Shown here piece by piece: positions 33,823-45,831 of a stretch of DNA of 64,000 nt. Within the stretch, counting starts at the first letter, position 1. The number at the start of each line of letters is the position of its first letter. A model generated the notes under the pieces. The model saw only the letters and a program-made list of their open reading frames with translations, was not told where the DNA came from and did no database searches. This DNA comes from Rhytidiadelphus loreus. Lineage: Eukaryota; Streptophyta; Bryopsida; Hypnales; Hylocomiaceae. The stretch spans positions 14,167,001 to 14,231,000 of the forward strand of contig OX344763.1 of NCBI GenBank assembly GCA_947034895.1, written 5' to 3'. Both the position numbers and the translations under genes were made by a program.

Positions 33823-35415
33823 ATGGCTTTTCCACATGAAGGCAACACTACAAGGAGAAAGTCTTTATGGGATCTGGACCTCGATGATCCAATTTTTTTC
33901 GAGGTTCCGATAGCTGTAAATGAAAACGAAGAAGGAGGGAGTCAAGAGCGCCGGAAGGGCAAAAAGCAGAAGTCAACACATGACAAGGACTCCAACTATC
34001 CTCCCCCGAGTTATACCCGATATGCATACGAAGCATGTCTCCAGTGGTACACAAGGAAAAGTGTACAATTCTTGGAGGCAAGCTATTTGAGGTGTCCTAC
34101 AACTGGTAGTGTGGCCTTGCCAAACGATTTATAAGCACGGATTTTAACCAAGCTAAAGGGATCCGATGATTTCGCAGACATTGACTTGACATATTCTTCG
34201 AGACTATTTGAATGGCTTGATAACACATTGAAAGCGGTGATGTTCAATACCAAGAAATTGATGGAGGAACATCGACCGTTACTTCCGATAGTAGAGGAAT
34301 CAGAAGACATCAAGCCATTCCGCCAAAAAATGGAGTGGTGGTCCAGCGCAGTGAAGAAATTGGCAAGAGGCTCGGCAAGGGGTTTTAAGTGGAAAAATGC
34401 AGCGGTGCAGGCAGCATTTGCACGAGATGGTGGATTGTGTATCACGTGGATCCCCGATACGGCGAAAGTGGTGCCCCTTAGTGCTTTTGAACGTGAAGGG
34501 GGGTATGCAAAAGTGCGTAAGGTACGCATTGAAGGAATGGATACAATTCCAAGCTACATCGCTTTTGCTGGGAAAGTATCCAAGGCAATAAACCCGCGCG
34601 AGGGGAGAGCGCAACGATCCATGGAGGCCCTTGCATGCCCCTTGAACCACCCTGGCATCATTAAGTTTTTTGCCATTCATTCTCGCACGAATGAAGCGTA
34701 CACTTTGTGGTGGAATGGGGGCCATTTGAATGAGTTGAGGCATTTAGATCGTTCTGTATCACCAACCATTGACTGGCATGAAATGCAAAAAGCCACAAGA
34801 CTTCCTGAAGAGAAACAAAAAGAACTTGGTCTCTTCCGAAGGCACAAGGCAAAGTTGGCATGGGCTTTAGTATATGTGACAAATCTCATGCACAAGTGCC
34901 GCGTGCTACACAATGACTTGTCTCCCATGAACATCATGTTGCATTTTCCGGATTATTCAAACGACATAATCAACATTGGAATTTGTGATTTGGGAATATC
35001 AAGTCGTTTTGACGAAAACGCGCCTTCACATTTTGGAAAGCCATCTGAGGCTGAGAGGGATCAATACCGAGAAGGTCGTTGGTGGGTTGCCCCGGAGTTG
35101 TTTTATGCATATGGACCTCCAAATTCCGATACAAGCATACCGATCATGCAACAACGGTATAAATATACGCAACAGTCAGACTCGTATTCTATTAGGAAGT
35201 TGACTGAATGGATGAGAATTGGTGATATGGACGATTGGGGCAAGGATTTATTCAAGAACCGCGAGGGATCAATGTACTTTGGAATGAAGTTGCGTGAACT
35301 CGTGAACACTGACCCAAAGAAGAGACCAACGTGTATAGAGATCACCAATTCCCTTATGTCTCCACCATGGTCCATGATGCCCCCCGAATTGGTGTTCCGA
35401 GACTCACCTTTGTAA
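33823..35415 (+). pseudogene. Transposon-associated protein-kinase-like gene with one in-frame TAA
   Basis: ATG 33823 (MAFPHEGNTT) to TAA 35415, 530 codons, with a single TAA at 34132-34134 after codon 103. The C-terminal half, from about residue 215, is a protein-kinase fold: glycine-loop-like EREGGYAKVRKV; a candidate ATP-binding Lys in IAFAGKV (about residue 251); catalytic loop VLHNDLSPMNIM (HND in place of HRD, catalytic Asp and Asn kept, about 363-370); metal-binding CDLGIS in place of DFG; and WWVAPELF for APE. All key residues for catalysis appear present. The N-terminal 200 residues are basic then helical and unrecognised. It sits behind the same minisatellite and promoter box as genes X and Z, which suggests capture by the same element type. 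Confidence 0.75.
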
Positions 35416-36539
35416 TAGGATAGTCTAGAGCAAGAGTTTAGTGCTGCAAGCAATGAGCTTGGTGGCCAATTATGTGTTGCTTACTTTGTAATATTTTCCT
35501 ATAATATATGAAGGAATTTTATGCTACGCGCCTTGTCTTTAGAAAAACAATTACTCAATGGGCTATTTGTCAAATTGTATATATTGAATATGGCCTTTTA
35601 CACATTGTTATGCAAAGTGTAACAACTTTTGAATTCAAATGTTCTTGGTCCTTTTTGATTCCGTAGTATATAATGGACGCAAGGAAAATAAGAAAATGAA
35701 AATAAATTAGTTGGTAATTGATGTTGAAGACTTGTATTATTTCTTGAATAAAATGTGCTAGTATGCAATTGAAAGGAGTTTTACTTTCATGGTCATTGAA
35801 TTCAAATAGTTGTTTTTTCAATCCCTAAAAAAATGTAAGTCATACATCATTTACATTCTCTTATTATTTTTTCTATTTCCAAAAATAAAAGCAATATGGT
35901 TTTTTTTTCCTATTTATTCTAATTCAAATATAGGAAACATAAATTTTATACTTTTTTATACTTTTCCTTCTTATTCGTACTTTACCTATTTCAAAATAGA
36001 TGAGAAATGTTTTTATTTATTTATTTAACCTTTTTCGCTCTCTTCCTATTTATTTTATTTGGAAAAAAGAAGTTCATTGACTTCTTGCCACCATTTTTTT
36101 TTTTTTACAATGAAACAAGAGTGGATATTGCAAAAAAGATATGTAGCTATAATCTTTGTCATTTATTAAACACGCAATTCGAGAAAACTCGAATGAATTC
36201 AATAATAAATGTAAATCTGGTTTTACCATATATATTATTCCTAGTAGCATAATGTTTTCCTACCATATTCTTTTTTTTGGTATATGTCATCCAAATTGAT
36301 AAAAACACACATTCTTTCATAGATGGTTGGAGTATGATATAAGTCCAACAATGACTTTTATTTATAGATTTGTGTCCATACAAGAAATTTAGTTATTAGG
36401 CATGTAATTTACCAAAATTAGTGTGTGTAACATAGTATGTAATTTGAGTCTACATCCAAAAATACATAATGAACATCTCATGTCAAAACAATTACAAAGA
36501 CATTATTGTTACAATTGCAATGGTTAATAATCATAACAT
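35416..36539. other. AT-rich DNA, no gene recognised
   Basis: T-rich and A-rich tracts. Short open frames of Phe/Leu/Ile-rich composition are what low-GC sequence gives by chance. Confidence 0.6.
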
Positions 36540-36700
36540 TGGTTATTAACAATTGAATTAGTTATTAACAATTGAATTAGTTATTAACAATTGAATTAGT
36601 TATTAACAATTGAATTAGTTATTAACAATTGAATTAGTTATTAACAATTGAATTAGTTATTAACAATAAAATTAGTCATTAACAATGAAATAAGTCATTT
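36540..36700. repeat. 19-bp tandem repeat
   Basis: GTTATTAACAATTGAATTA is repeated about seven times exactly or nearly so and then decays into AACAATGAAATTA-like units to about 36750. Confidence 0.9.
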
Positions 36701-36750
36701 ACAATAAAATTAAGAATTAACAATGAAATTAATTAATAAGAAAAAAATTA

Positions 36751-37261
36751 GTTAACAAGAACTTCTTCTAAAACAATTGCAAAGATTTAACTTTTGTTCA
36801 GATAATCAATAAGGAATCCATTTGTACCACAACCGACCTCAACCCTAATGGCTCCCCAAATATAGTATAAAGTATAAACTAGTATTCCATAAATTTTGCA
36901 ACACAAATGGGATTGAGCTCACAATCCTTTTTTTTTCCCTTGAGATTTGGTGCTCAAAAGCAACAAAAAATTTAGGCTAGCTATAAGCTATAGGAATTTT
37001 TTAGGAAAATTTTGGATGAAATTGCTAGAAAAACTTCAACTTCTAGAAAAGTCTTCGATGAAATCGCCACAATGTAAATGAAAATAGAATTTTAGATACT
37101 TAGTATCACATTTTCTATCCAGTACGTGGATGAATGTTCAAGCTTGCAACCCCTCCGTAACATTCAGTATCGCCACTTTCCCAGCGCAAGGAAAAATGGA
37201 AAAAAATATCACAATCTATAAACATGTACTAAGAAAGAAAAGAAAAGTCCATGCATTAATA
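36751..37261. other. AT-rich DNA, no gene recognised
   Basis: No coding frame, RNA gene or terminal repeat was recognised here. Confidence 0.5.
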
Positions 37262-38220
37262 GATGGACCCGCGGTCGCCTGGGACCCGAGGTCGCCTTCG
37301 CAAAGTGGACCCGTGGTCGTCCTGGACCCGCGGTCGCCTAGGACCCGCAATCGCCTTGGACCCGAAGTCGCCCTCTAGGGGAGGACACTCTCACTACATT
37401 TGGGGTACCTACGTGCGGCGGTGGAAAAAGTAATTCATGTAATTCACCTTGAATAAACTATAATTTCATTCTAAAATTTTGAGCTTTGTTTAACAATGAC
37501 TAAAGGTTTCTATTGACAAAAAATTCAATTCCAAATAACATAAGATATATTGTCTAGAAAGGGTTGAAAAATGAACTAAAATGGCATGTTCTCCAACTAA
37601 AATATTTATAGAGCTCACATGAAGATGACTATTGCATCAATATTCAACCAAAATAAACTTTCAATAGAAAGCTATTCTATATAATTTTTTTTTCATTTTT
37701 CAAATTTTTTTTCTTATATAATATAGAGGTGTGAAAGTTATTTTCAGCTTTACAGTGTATCTTTTTTCTTCAAAAATTTATAACTAATTACTATTAGCAC
37801 AAAAAAATACCAATAATTCAAAACATAAACTTATAAAGTAGTAAAATCTATCCATAATTTTTTTTTTGAAAAAGAAATTAAATTTTAAGGTGTATTACTT
37901 GTTTTACTTTTTCCGCCGCACGTAGTTTGCTAAAACATAGGGAGTGTCCTCCCCGGGGTCGCCCTCGACCCGCGGTCGCCCACTCGCTCGGGCTCCTTCG
38001 ACCCGCAGTCGCGTTGGAGCACTTGTCCAGACCCGCAATCGCCCCACTTTAGGACCCGCAGTCACCCTCGAGCACTTGCGCTGACCCGCAGTCGCCCCAC
38101 TTCCGGACTCGCGGTTGCCCTGGAGCACTGGGCTGACCCGCACTCGCCCCACTTCAGGGCCCGCATGCGCCCCAGGGGCGACCTCGGGTACATCAGCGTT
38201 CTCCTCCACCCGCAATCGCC
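37262..38220. repeat. GCGACTGCGGGT-type minisatellite split by an insertion
   Basis: Array halves at 37262-37377 and 37955-38220 have the same unit type (ACCCGCGGTCGCC) and orientation and are separated by the MITE-like element at 37378-37954. The original array lay directly upstream of gene Z. Confidence 0.85.
37378..37954. mobile_element. 577-bp MITE-like element
   Basis: The ends are inverted repeats. The left end reads GGGGAGGACACTC, then CTACGTGCGGCGG and GGAAAAAGTAA. The right end, read inward on the other strand, gives GGGGAGGACACTC, then CTACGTGCGGCGG and AAAAAGTAA. The interior is AT-rich and non-coding. A clear target duplication could not be told from the surrounding minisatellite, so superfamily is open. 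Confidence 0.75.
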
Positions 38221-38239
38221 ATTAAATTTTCCTTGGCAT

Positions 38240-38285
38240 TCTGCGCACTGTCTTTCACCTACTGACGTGGCTGAATGCGTGCACA
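38240..38285 (+). promoter_or_regulatory. Conserved CACCTAC/GTGGCTG box before gene Z
   Basis: CACTGTCTTTCACCTACTGA, then GTGGCTGAATGCGTGC. A telo-box-like CAACCCTAAACCGCATAG follows at about 38450, similar to the AAACCGCAAAG region before gene X. Confidence 0.45.
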
Positions 38286-38504
38286 GAAGCTAGGGGTTTG
38301 AGTTGTGGGGGGGGATTTTTGTCCCTTTGCACGGCTCATTTTATTCACGCTTGGATGACATAGGGTGTTTCACGAGAACATTGTATTTTTGTAAATGTTA
38401 AATGTGATAGGATTACGTTTAGCATTTTTTACACCTACGGTTTAGGCTTGCAACCCTAAACCGCATAGTACTTAGTTGGCTACTTTTGAGACGATGTGAT
38501 CGTT

Positions 38505-39995
38505 ATGGAGGGCGAGGACTCTCAACCGCCACACGGTATGTCAAGATACCGACTTCGGCTCACCAAAAAGGCGGTTCGTGACAAGGATCGTAAAAGGAGC
38601 GGCAAACCTCGCAAGAAGCGGGTACCCATCTTGTTGCATCCAAAGATGAAGGCCTTTTTGGGATGGGAAGTAGAACCAAAGCCTTGGACATATGAAACTG
38701 TAAACAAATATGTGGATTGGTGCCACATTAACAAGTTATTCCCGTTTTGGCGACACCCTTTGCACGTGAAGTCTAATAAGGCAAATTTGGCTTACTGCAA
38801 GAGTGTTGTCTTCTAGCGAAGGTGTTTGGAGGTATGGCAGCAACTCTATTTGGAGTCCCAGCCTTATCGAAATGACAACTTCTCTTTCTATCTTGTGCAA
38901 ATGGTGTACGTTGAAGTTCAATTGAAGAAAAAGGTAGATTGGACAACCTTGAAGGAGCTTCCTATTGGTGACCGCCCAGACAGACCGATAGTGCTGGATG
39001 AAGAAGGACTTCTTCAAGCAAATCAGAAGCTTTTAGAGGCAAAGCCTGGCAAGTTGGCTGTTGGTGATGACCAAGTTCAATGGTCTTCAACTTCTAGCTC
39101 AGATGAGCACACTCATGAATACGATGGATATTCTTTTGAGAGTGACGACGAAGACATTGGCAAAGAAAAACAAGAGGCGGCTGAAGACGTTCAAGTTGAC
39201 AAGAAGGGAAAGAGGAAGCTTGAGGAGCCGCAATCATTGTCAAAGATTCAAAAACAAAGCTTAGATGTTTATGTACCGATCAATGTGGATCGTTCTGGTG
39301 CAGACATTGGGTCTAGCGGAAGCAGTGACAATGATTCGGAAGACAATTTGGAGATGTTGGGCACTAAGATTGAAAGTGCACAAGCAGCTTTGACTTCAAC
39401 AGTAGCGGATCTTATGAATTTGAAAGAGAAGGTACAACATCTTCGAGTGAATCCAACTGTTGTGGATGGGTTGAAGAAGGAGTTAGAGGCGACTGAAAAC
39501 GCCATTGCTGAAAATGAGAAGATTTACTCTAAGTTAAACAAAAGTAGAGTAAATTATTTCAAGAAGATCGAAGACGGGCGAGCACACATTTCCGATGATT
39601 TAGCGGTGCTTCAAAATAAACTTGATCTTTTGCAACATGAGAAATGGTCCCATCAAAGTGAAAAAAGAAGCTTGAATCTTCAAATACGTGAGCTAGAGAT
39701 GGAATATTATGATGATGCCTTAAAAGAAGCAAAAAAAGAGGGCATCTTGGCTTTAGCTCCGGATTATGGTAGCAATACAGAAGAAAGAGCAACGCTTTTT
39801 TATTTGGTGAAGCTACTGGAGAAAAAACAAGAGTTGTTGCACGAGGGCATATTGGACTTGGAGCGCCACATCCTTTATTTTAAGGAATGGCGCAAGTGGA
39901 CCTATGAAGCCATAGGTGCCACCCGTGCGGAACTTCAAAGAATGGGACTGGAGCCCAAAGAAAGTGACTTTGTGAATAGTGAAAAAAGTGCTTAG
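38505..39995 (+). pseudogene. Accessory gene Z (HIDKL-domain and coiled-coil protein), one in-frame TAG
   Basis: ATG 38505 (MEGEDSQPPHGM) to TAG 39995, 496 codons, with TAG at 38814-38816 in the same frame. The N-terminal domain matches genes X and Y: VDWCHINKLFPFWRHP, then MVYVEVQLKKKVDWTTLKE after the stop. A basic stretch near residues 20-45 (KKAVRDKDRKRSGKPRKKR) could be a nuclear-localisation signal. Residues about 240-470 are coiled-coil-like. By alignment the TAG lies one residue before the conserved R-R/Q-C pair, so an aliphatic or Gln codon was probably lost. It lacks a RING finger, like gene X. No transposase follows it directly. Confidence 0.75.
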
Positions 39996-41671
39996 TGGTT
40001 GGATCTAGTGTGGTAGAAAAAAACAATTTGGCCTTCCAATTTTTGATTTTCCAAAGGTTTTGTGGAATAAAGAAATTCACACCTTTGTTTTTGAAATATA
40101 CATATGTTTTTATTATATTTTTGAATACGAGGGCTATGAATTTGGTGTCTTTGCAAGAATGGATGTCAGAGATGGTACCTACGGGCTGAAATTTGGGACT
40201 GAATTTTTGAAACTTTATTTGAAGATAGAAAAAACGATTACCTTTGTGGTAATATAACTTTTTTACCAATCGGTGCCCGGGAACAAAAGTTATGCCCATA
40301 TAGTCCAAACTCCAAAGCAGGGGAGAATGGGTAGCAAAAAAATGTGACAAGCATTTGAATTTATTTTTCTAAGTTTTTTTCCCTCATAGATTATAATTTT
40401 GTCTATCCGGAAAGCTTTTTTTCATTTCATTTGGATATTTTATGAGAAAGTTATGGACAATCTTGTTTATTGGGCAATTAGAGCTTCTGGTGGGAAAAAT
40501 ACCTTGTAAGATTAATTTAGGAATGCAATTTTGGCAATTGTTCAAGAAAAGAAGTTTCACATGGTTTAGTTTGCTTGCAACAACAATTTGACTGTGGGGA
40601 TTAGTGCATTTTAATTCTATCTTAGAAAGAAAATAGATTTTCATTCAATCTCATATGATTGTACTTCTATTCTACAATTTTTTTAAGAATGAAAATTAAG
40701 TTTTTTTGAAAACCTTTTTTTTATTTAGACTCTCAACTCAATTCTCCACTATATTTGTTTAAAGCTCAAAACTCTGTAGTGCAAGAAATTAAAGTGAAAA
40801 ATGTTCAAAGTCAAATAATGTAGTCCAGCAATGTGCTGAAAAAATTGTTTTTTCACTTTAAATGTGGATATCTTGCAATCTGTAAGATGAAAAATTCTGA
40901 AATTTTTTCCACACATTCTCATACTAGTAAGGTGTAAGATCCTATGGTTATATGTGGGTTAAAAACAATTTTCAGAAACAATTTTGGATACTTTAAAAAA
41001 TTGTTGAGTAGAAGTAGGTAAGATGTAGTTGTAAAATTTAAATAATGAATATCTCTAAAATGAAATGAAAATGGTGAGAGTGTGCTATCAAGTGAAGTTA
41101 ACTATGTGACCGGACCTAATTTTTTTTTAGATTGTAGAAATTGCCTGTAGAAACAAATCCTACAAGCAACTTTTAAAAGAAGAAGCTGTAGACTCAAGTT
41201 GCCCGCCAAACAAAATGGTCCATAACTTTATCATAAAAAATCTGAATGGAATGAATCAAATTTTTCCATGTAAACAAAAACATGTTGTATGAGAAAAAAG
41301 TCCAAAAGGAAAAAATTCATTAAAAGATTTGAAGATAGCAATTTTGTGGGGACCGTGTATGGAATCATTGTGCGAGGCATTACAACAAATGTATTTGCAT
41401 TTCACCAATTACATTTTAGGCTACAAATGTATAAGTATGCCCAAACCTTCAAAACCAAAGCAATAGAAGGTTGTTGTCCATAAGCATAGTAGTACAATAC
41501 ACAGCCAAGGCGGTATAGTTTTAGAAGCCAACATCTTAACCCTAACTTTTGCTAGAGTACTACAATGTGCGAGTATGGATATACTACGGCCCTTATACTA
41601 TGGGCCTTACATCTTGTATACTACTACGATTAACTAGAACCACCGTTGAAGTAAGTATCTCATAGAAATAT
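39996..41671. other. AT-rich DNA, no gene recognised
   Basis: No credible coding frame. Scattered phrases such as TTTTTCCACACATTCTCA (about 40905) recur in altered form inside the hAT element near 50328, and CCTATGGT-type context is shared. This suggests that part of this stretch is an older relative of that element's interior. Confidence 0.5.
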
Positions 41672-42347
41672 TTAGTTCAAGTCAATTGGATTGTTCTGAA
41701 AAGCACTCGTTGCACCTTGTTCGTAATCATTGGACTCTCCAACAACGAGTTTCTTCTTAGCACGAGTCCTTGAAGCAGGTCCATCTGCTTCTAAAATAGA
41801 TTCCAAGACATTAGAGTTCTTAAGAGCTTCAAGTGTCCTTTTAGTTTGCGGAGAGTGTAACTCCAATAGATAATCGAGTGCTTGGCTTTGATAATAAGGC
41901 CCGTATGTTGAGTCGAGGTAAGCCATACTATTCAAGTCTTCTGGAGTGGCATTTTCATCACGATTAGCCCCTTGTTCACCTTCAAAATTCCAACGGTGTC
42001 CTTCTGGATGAGCACCCCACTTGAAGGTTTGGGATGTCTTATCAAAATATCCACCAAGGCATTGAAAAAAAAACGCCCTCTTCCCTGCATTGTGAGCTCC
42101 TTTTCCCATAAGGTTGAATGCCACTCTTAGAATTTTACGCGGGTCGTTTCCCAATTCATTTGTGAGGCAGCAGCTCCCATTTCTTGATCATGTAGGCCTT
42201 CTCGCCAACTCCAAAGCAAGTCTCGTCCCCAAAATCGTGTCTCTGCCGTCGTGTCTCTATTGTGTTCCCAAGAAGGTGGCATGTAAGTCATCAAGTTGAA
42301 CATGATATACAAGCGATCATGGAATGGTGCTGCACAAATCACACATC
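41672..42347 (-). pseudogene. Accessory/RING gene W/V, 3' part (V)
   Basis: Continues the frame of 52554-54025 across the inserted element. It opens with CVICAAPF, the last Cys pair of the RING finger, then MPPSWEHNRD, aligned with MPPGHEYNRW of gene Y at identical spacing. A frameshift near 42150 separates it from the downstream frame (GKGAHNAGKRAFFFQCLGG and on to TAA 41672). The C-terminal ~160 residues include YGPYYQSQALDYLLELH and match nothing I recognise. Together with W it would give a protein of about 700 or more residues. Confidence 0.7.
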
Positions 42348-42667
42348 GTCGTTGTCGGAATCCGTAATAGCTTAGTACGGACTTTAATAGACTAAGAAAA
42401 ACTAAAATAGATAAAAATTGAAAAAAATTAGTTTAGGCATAGACTAGCGGAAACAAATAAATACTTAGAATTAGTTTAGACTTCGTTCTAGAACCAGTAC
42501 GGAAGCATGACGGAACTTGACATCCGGGTGGACGGATTCAGGAGCCGAAACGCAGGAAACCGGAACGCAGGCATTAAATTCAGTAGCTTGCGGCGGTAGA
42601 CTAGGGATACGTTACGGCGTACCGTAGCCTGCGTTCCCATTACAGTGAACGTTGGGCGCAGGAATTC

Positions 42668-42675
42668 TATATAAA
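42668..42675 (+). promoter_or_regulatory. TATA box before the gag-like gene
   Basis: TATATAAA, 107 bases upstream of the chosen ATG (42782), preceded by GC-rich sequence. A reasonable core promoter for the gag-like frame. Confidence 0.5.
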
Positions 42676-42781
42676 CCTAGTTCCTCCTCATTTCTCGCCC
42701 TCTTTCAGTTGCTCTGCATCTGGCTGATAGTGAGAGAAAGTGTGGTGAGTTAGGGTTACGGCGATAGGAGAGGTGAGACGG

Positions 42782-44161
42782 ATGGCAGGGGTTAGTACAT
42801 GGTATATAGTACCGGCCCGGAAGATTAGTCCGGTATATCCGGAAGATCCACTGCACTTGCGGCATTTAGAGGACGATTTGATTGTCTTAGGTTGTGCAGG
42901 TCTACTGAAGAAACCCTGGAACGTCCAGAGTGACCAGGTGCTCCGGGAGTTGGCGGCAGGTGCTCCGAACCAGTACGACCAGACCGTACGTGGGCATCCG
43001 GACCAGTGGACGAAGGAGTTGTGGGCGGAGGTGTACGGGTTCTCGCAAACCGGAAGCGGATTTGCTGCCCGGATGGACCAGTACCACCAACACAAGTTCG
43101 TGAACCCACCACACGCGAAGGAGGGCTACGCGATCAAGGACTGCCGGGACGAGAGGCACAGGCGACTGCTCCGGTTTCTGCTACCAATCATGTATCCGGA
43201 TAAGAGTTCCCGGGTTACGGTAACCATGGCCAACACGATCTTTGGGGCGTTTCAGGACCGGGTCGTGAACTAGGGCCGGATCGTGGCGAGTATGGTGGAG
43301 CGTTGCACCGGGAACTTGGCGAAGAACAAGCCGAACCCGCTCAGCACGTACCTGCTCCACCTGTACCAGCACCGGGAACTGTTGACGGAAGACGAGGTGA
43401 CGGATTATGAGACCAGGCTCATCATGCTCCAATGCAACTGCTCTGACGACGAGGAGCAGGAGACGCAGGAGTCTGAGGATGAGGAGGAGGAAGCCAAGCC
43501 GGAAGTCAAGCCGGAGATCAAGGAAGAGAAGCCGGAACCGGAACCGAAGCAGACACAGAGGGAGAAGGAGGAACGGGAGCAAGCATCAGGAAGCAAAAGA
43601 CGGAAGTCTACGCTTCCGGCAGCCAGAGGTAAATTCCCGGGTCCCTTTCTCATCCAAGATAAACAGGAGTGGGAAGGACCACGCTTCTTCGAGTGCGGAG
43701 AAGAGTGGATCCGGACCGCGAAGGATTACCACGACAGGCTCACGGAGATCATACTCCGGTCCGCGGAAGTGGTGAAGTGCGAACCGGAAAACCTGGTGGA
43801 CGCGCTGAAGGCGTTACCGGCCGAGTCGGAATGGAACGAGATGAGGACGGAAATCCGGAACTTGAAGACGGAACAGGACGCGCCCAAGGGGAAGCTGATC
43901 TGGACGGAAGGAGAGCTGCACCAGTCTCAAGGGGCGACACAGGAGGCATACCAAGCGTTCCAGACCTTCCAGAAATGGATGGTCAGTCCGGCAGACCTCT
44001 ATCACAAGGCGGCACTGTATGACGAGATGCAGAAGACGTCCGCGGCCCTCACCAACACGAAGATAGTCCGGGTGATGGTGGAGATGTCAGGCAGAATGGA
44101 GGCATCGTTGAAGGAGTTCCGGTCCATGATGGCGAACATGGATCCGAACAAGCCTCTCGAC
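42782..44161 (+). pseudogene. Gag-like gene, 5' part, interrupted by a hAT insertion
   Basis: Start at MAGVSTWYIV. A globular N-terminal region of about 165 residues (PEDPLHLRHLEDDL, then RHRRLLRFLLPIMYPDK and TMANTIFGAF) is followed by one in-frame TAG (43271-43273), an acidic Glu/Pro-rich linker, a basic patch (GSKRRKST) and a helical region that may oligomerise. No CCHC knuckle was seen. The frame reaches ...PNKPLD exactly at the 8-bp duplication and resumes at 50946. The layout (structured domain, acidic linker, helical region) suits a retroelement gag protein, but no family match can be proven here. Confidence 0.65.
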
Positions 44162-44324
44162 CAGGGTTGTTCGCTGCGACAACGCGACACCGCGACAAAC
44201 AGACGTCGTGCGACGTCTAGTAGAGCTCGCGCGACGTCACGAAAAGTCAAATTTACCTTTGACTTCATATAAAATTACCCCCCTCCAGCTGGATGCCATG
44301 TGGCATCTATATGGCAAACTCAAG

Positions 44325-44415
44325 GGGCGCATACGGGTACTAGGCGACTGTATGTAGGGGTGACTGTATGTAGGGGCGAGTGGAGGTAGAGGTGACCTCT
44401 TGTAGGAGTGATTTG
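44325..44415. repeat. Left subterminal GGCGACTGTA-type repeat of the hAT element
   Basis: Degenerate units AGGCGACTGTATGTAGGGGT. It is the left counterpart of the array at 50463-50750 near the right end. Confidence 0.7.
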
Positions 44416-45830
44416 TAGTGCAATTCAAAACTGCCACTTCTGCTGCAATCATCCAAGAAAATAGAAAAAATATTTTTTGGAGAATCTAACCGTAAGATCT
44501 TGTACTTAAGTTGTCTAAGATCATGTGGTAAAATTTTCATAAAGTTTGGCCATATAGATTGGAAGATATTAGCATTCAAAGTTGGAAAAAAAAATTGAAC
44601 TTTGGCTTGCAATTTCAGATGACTTTGACCACCATTTGTGGAAAAAAATTGCACTATAAACTCTAAATTTTAAAACTATTATGTTGAAAAATTGAATTGA
44701 AAGTTTAAACAAAAAAATTCAATAGAAACACACTTAATTTTCATTCTTTAAGAAATTGTTGAATAGAAGTTGGTCTATGATTGAATGAAAAACTAAATTG
44801 TTAATAGCTCTAAGTTGGAATTGAAACACAATAAGCACAATGGTGAGATTGTTCTAGTAGACAAACTTAACTATATTAAACAATTTTCAAAAAAATTGTA
44901 TAAATTGCATTCAAAAATATATCATATAAGATGTTTTTTCAAAAAATTGTTTAGATTGTCTAAAAGACAAGATTGTCCATAATTTTTTCATTGCTAGTCC
45001 AAATGGAATGAATCAAAGCTTCACATGTAGACAAAAATATAATATTTGAGGGAAAAAAATTTAATATTAATTGACTTATTGTAATTTTTTTGTTGCTTGC
45101 TCACCTCTATTTTCAGCTTAGGGTGGCATAAATTTTGCTTTTGGACACCAATTGGAGAAAAATTTATATTCTTACAAAGATGATGTACTCTTCTATCCTC
45201 CAAAAAAGTTCAAAAAATGAAAATGAAAATTGAGACTATATGCACCTACTTGAACTCTTTAAAGTCCTTCAAAAGGACTCAAGTTGGTCCTTTAGGGGTT
45301 AAAACTCAACTTTATTTTTGTACACTTTTACACACATTAGTTTAAAAGCAAATAAATTAAAGTACATTGTTTGGAAAAAATTACAAAATATTTGCACAAA
45401 AGAATTCAAATTCAAGATTCAATACATAGACCTTGGCACCTAGCGTTTTGAATATTTAATATTTTTTCTAAATGGCACATCATATAGAAAGTGATTAATA
45501 TATTTACTTTCCTTTTCAAAATTTAGAAGCATGAAATGTGACCTATGTTTTTATTTGTACTAACATAATCACAACATACCCTATTACAAAACATCAATGC
45601 GATAAACAACTTCAGGGGCTTTATCAACCATGAGTAGCTTTACCACCTATCTACATATTAGTTGCTTCATTGAATCAGGTTCAATGACTATACCCAACTT
45701 CCTCACAAAGTACCTCATTACTAATGTGTTTTCAAATATTCCATTGTCATATTTCAATTTTTGGTGACCAACTTTGAATTAGAAGCACATGTCATTATGT
45801 CACCATATGCTTAGTGATGTCAATTTTAGT
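44416..45830. other. AT-rich hAT interior, no gene recognised
   Basis: No credible coding frame. Phrases from 44440-44650 recur in inverted, diverged form near 50280-50450 (for example the AAATTTTTTC/GAAAAAATT context around GATCTTAC/ATCCTATGG). The element ends may therefore share long degenerate inverted repeats. Confidence 0.5.
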
Positions 45831-45831
45831 T

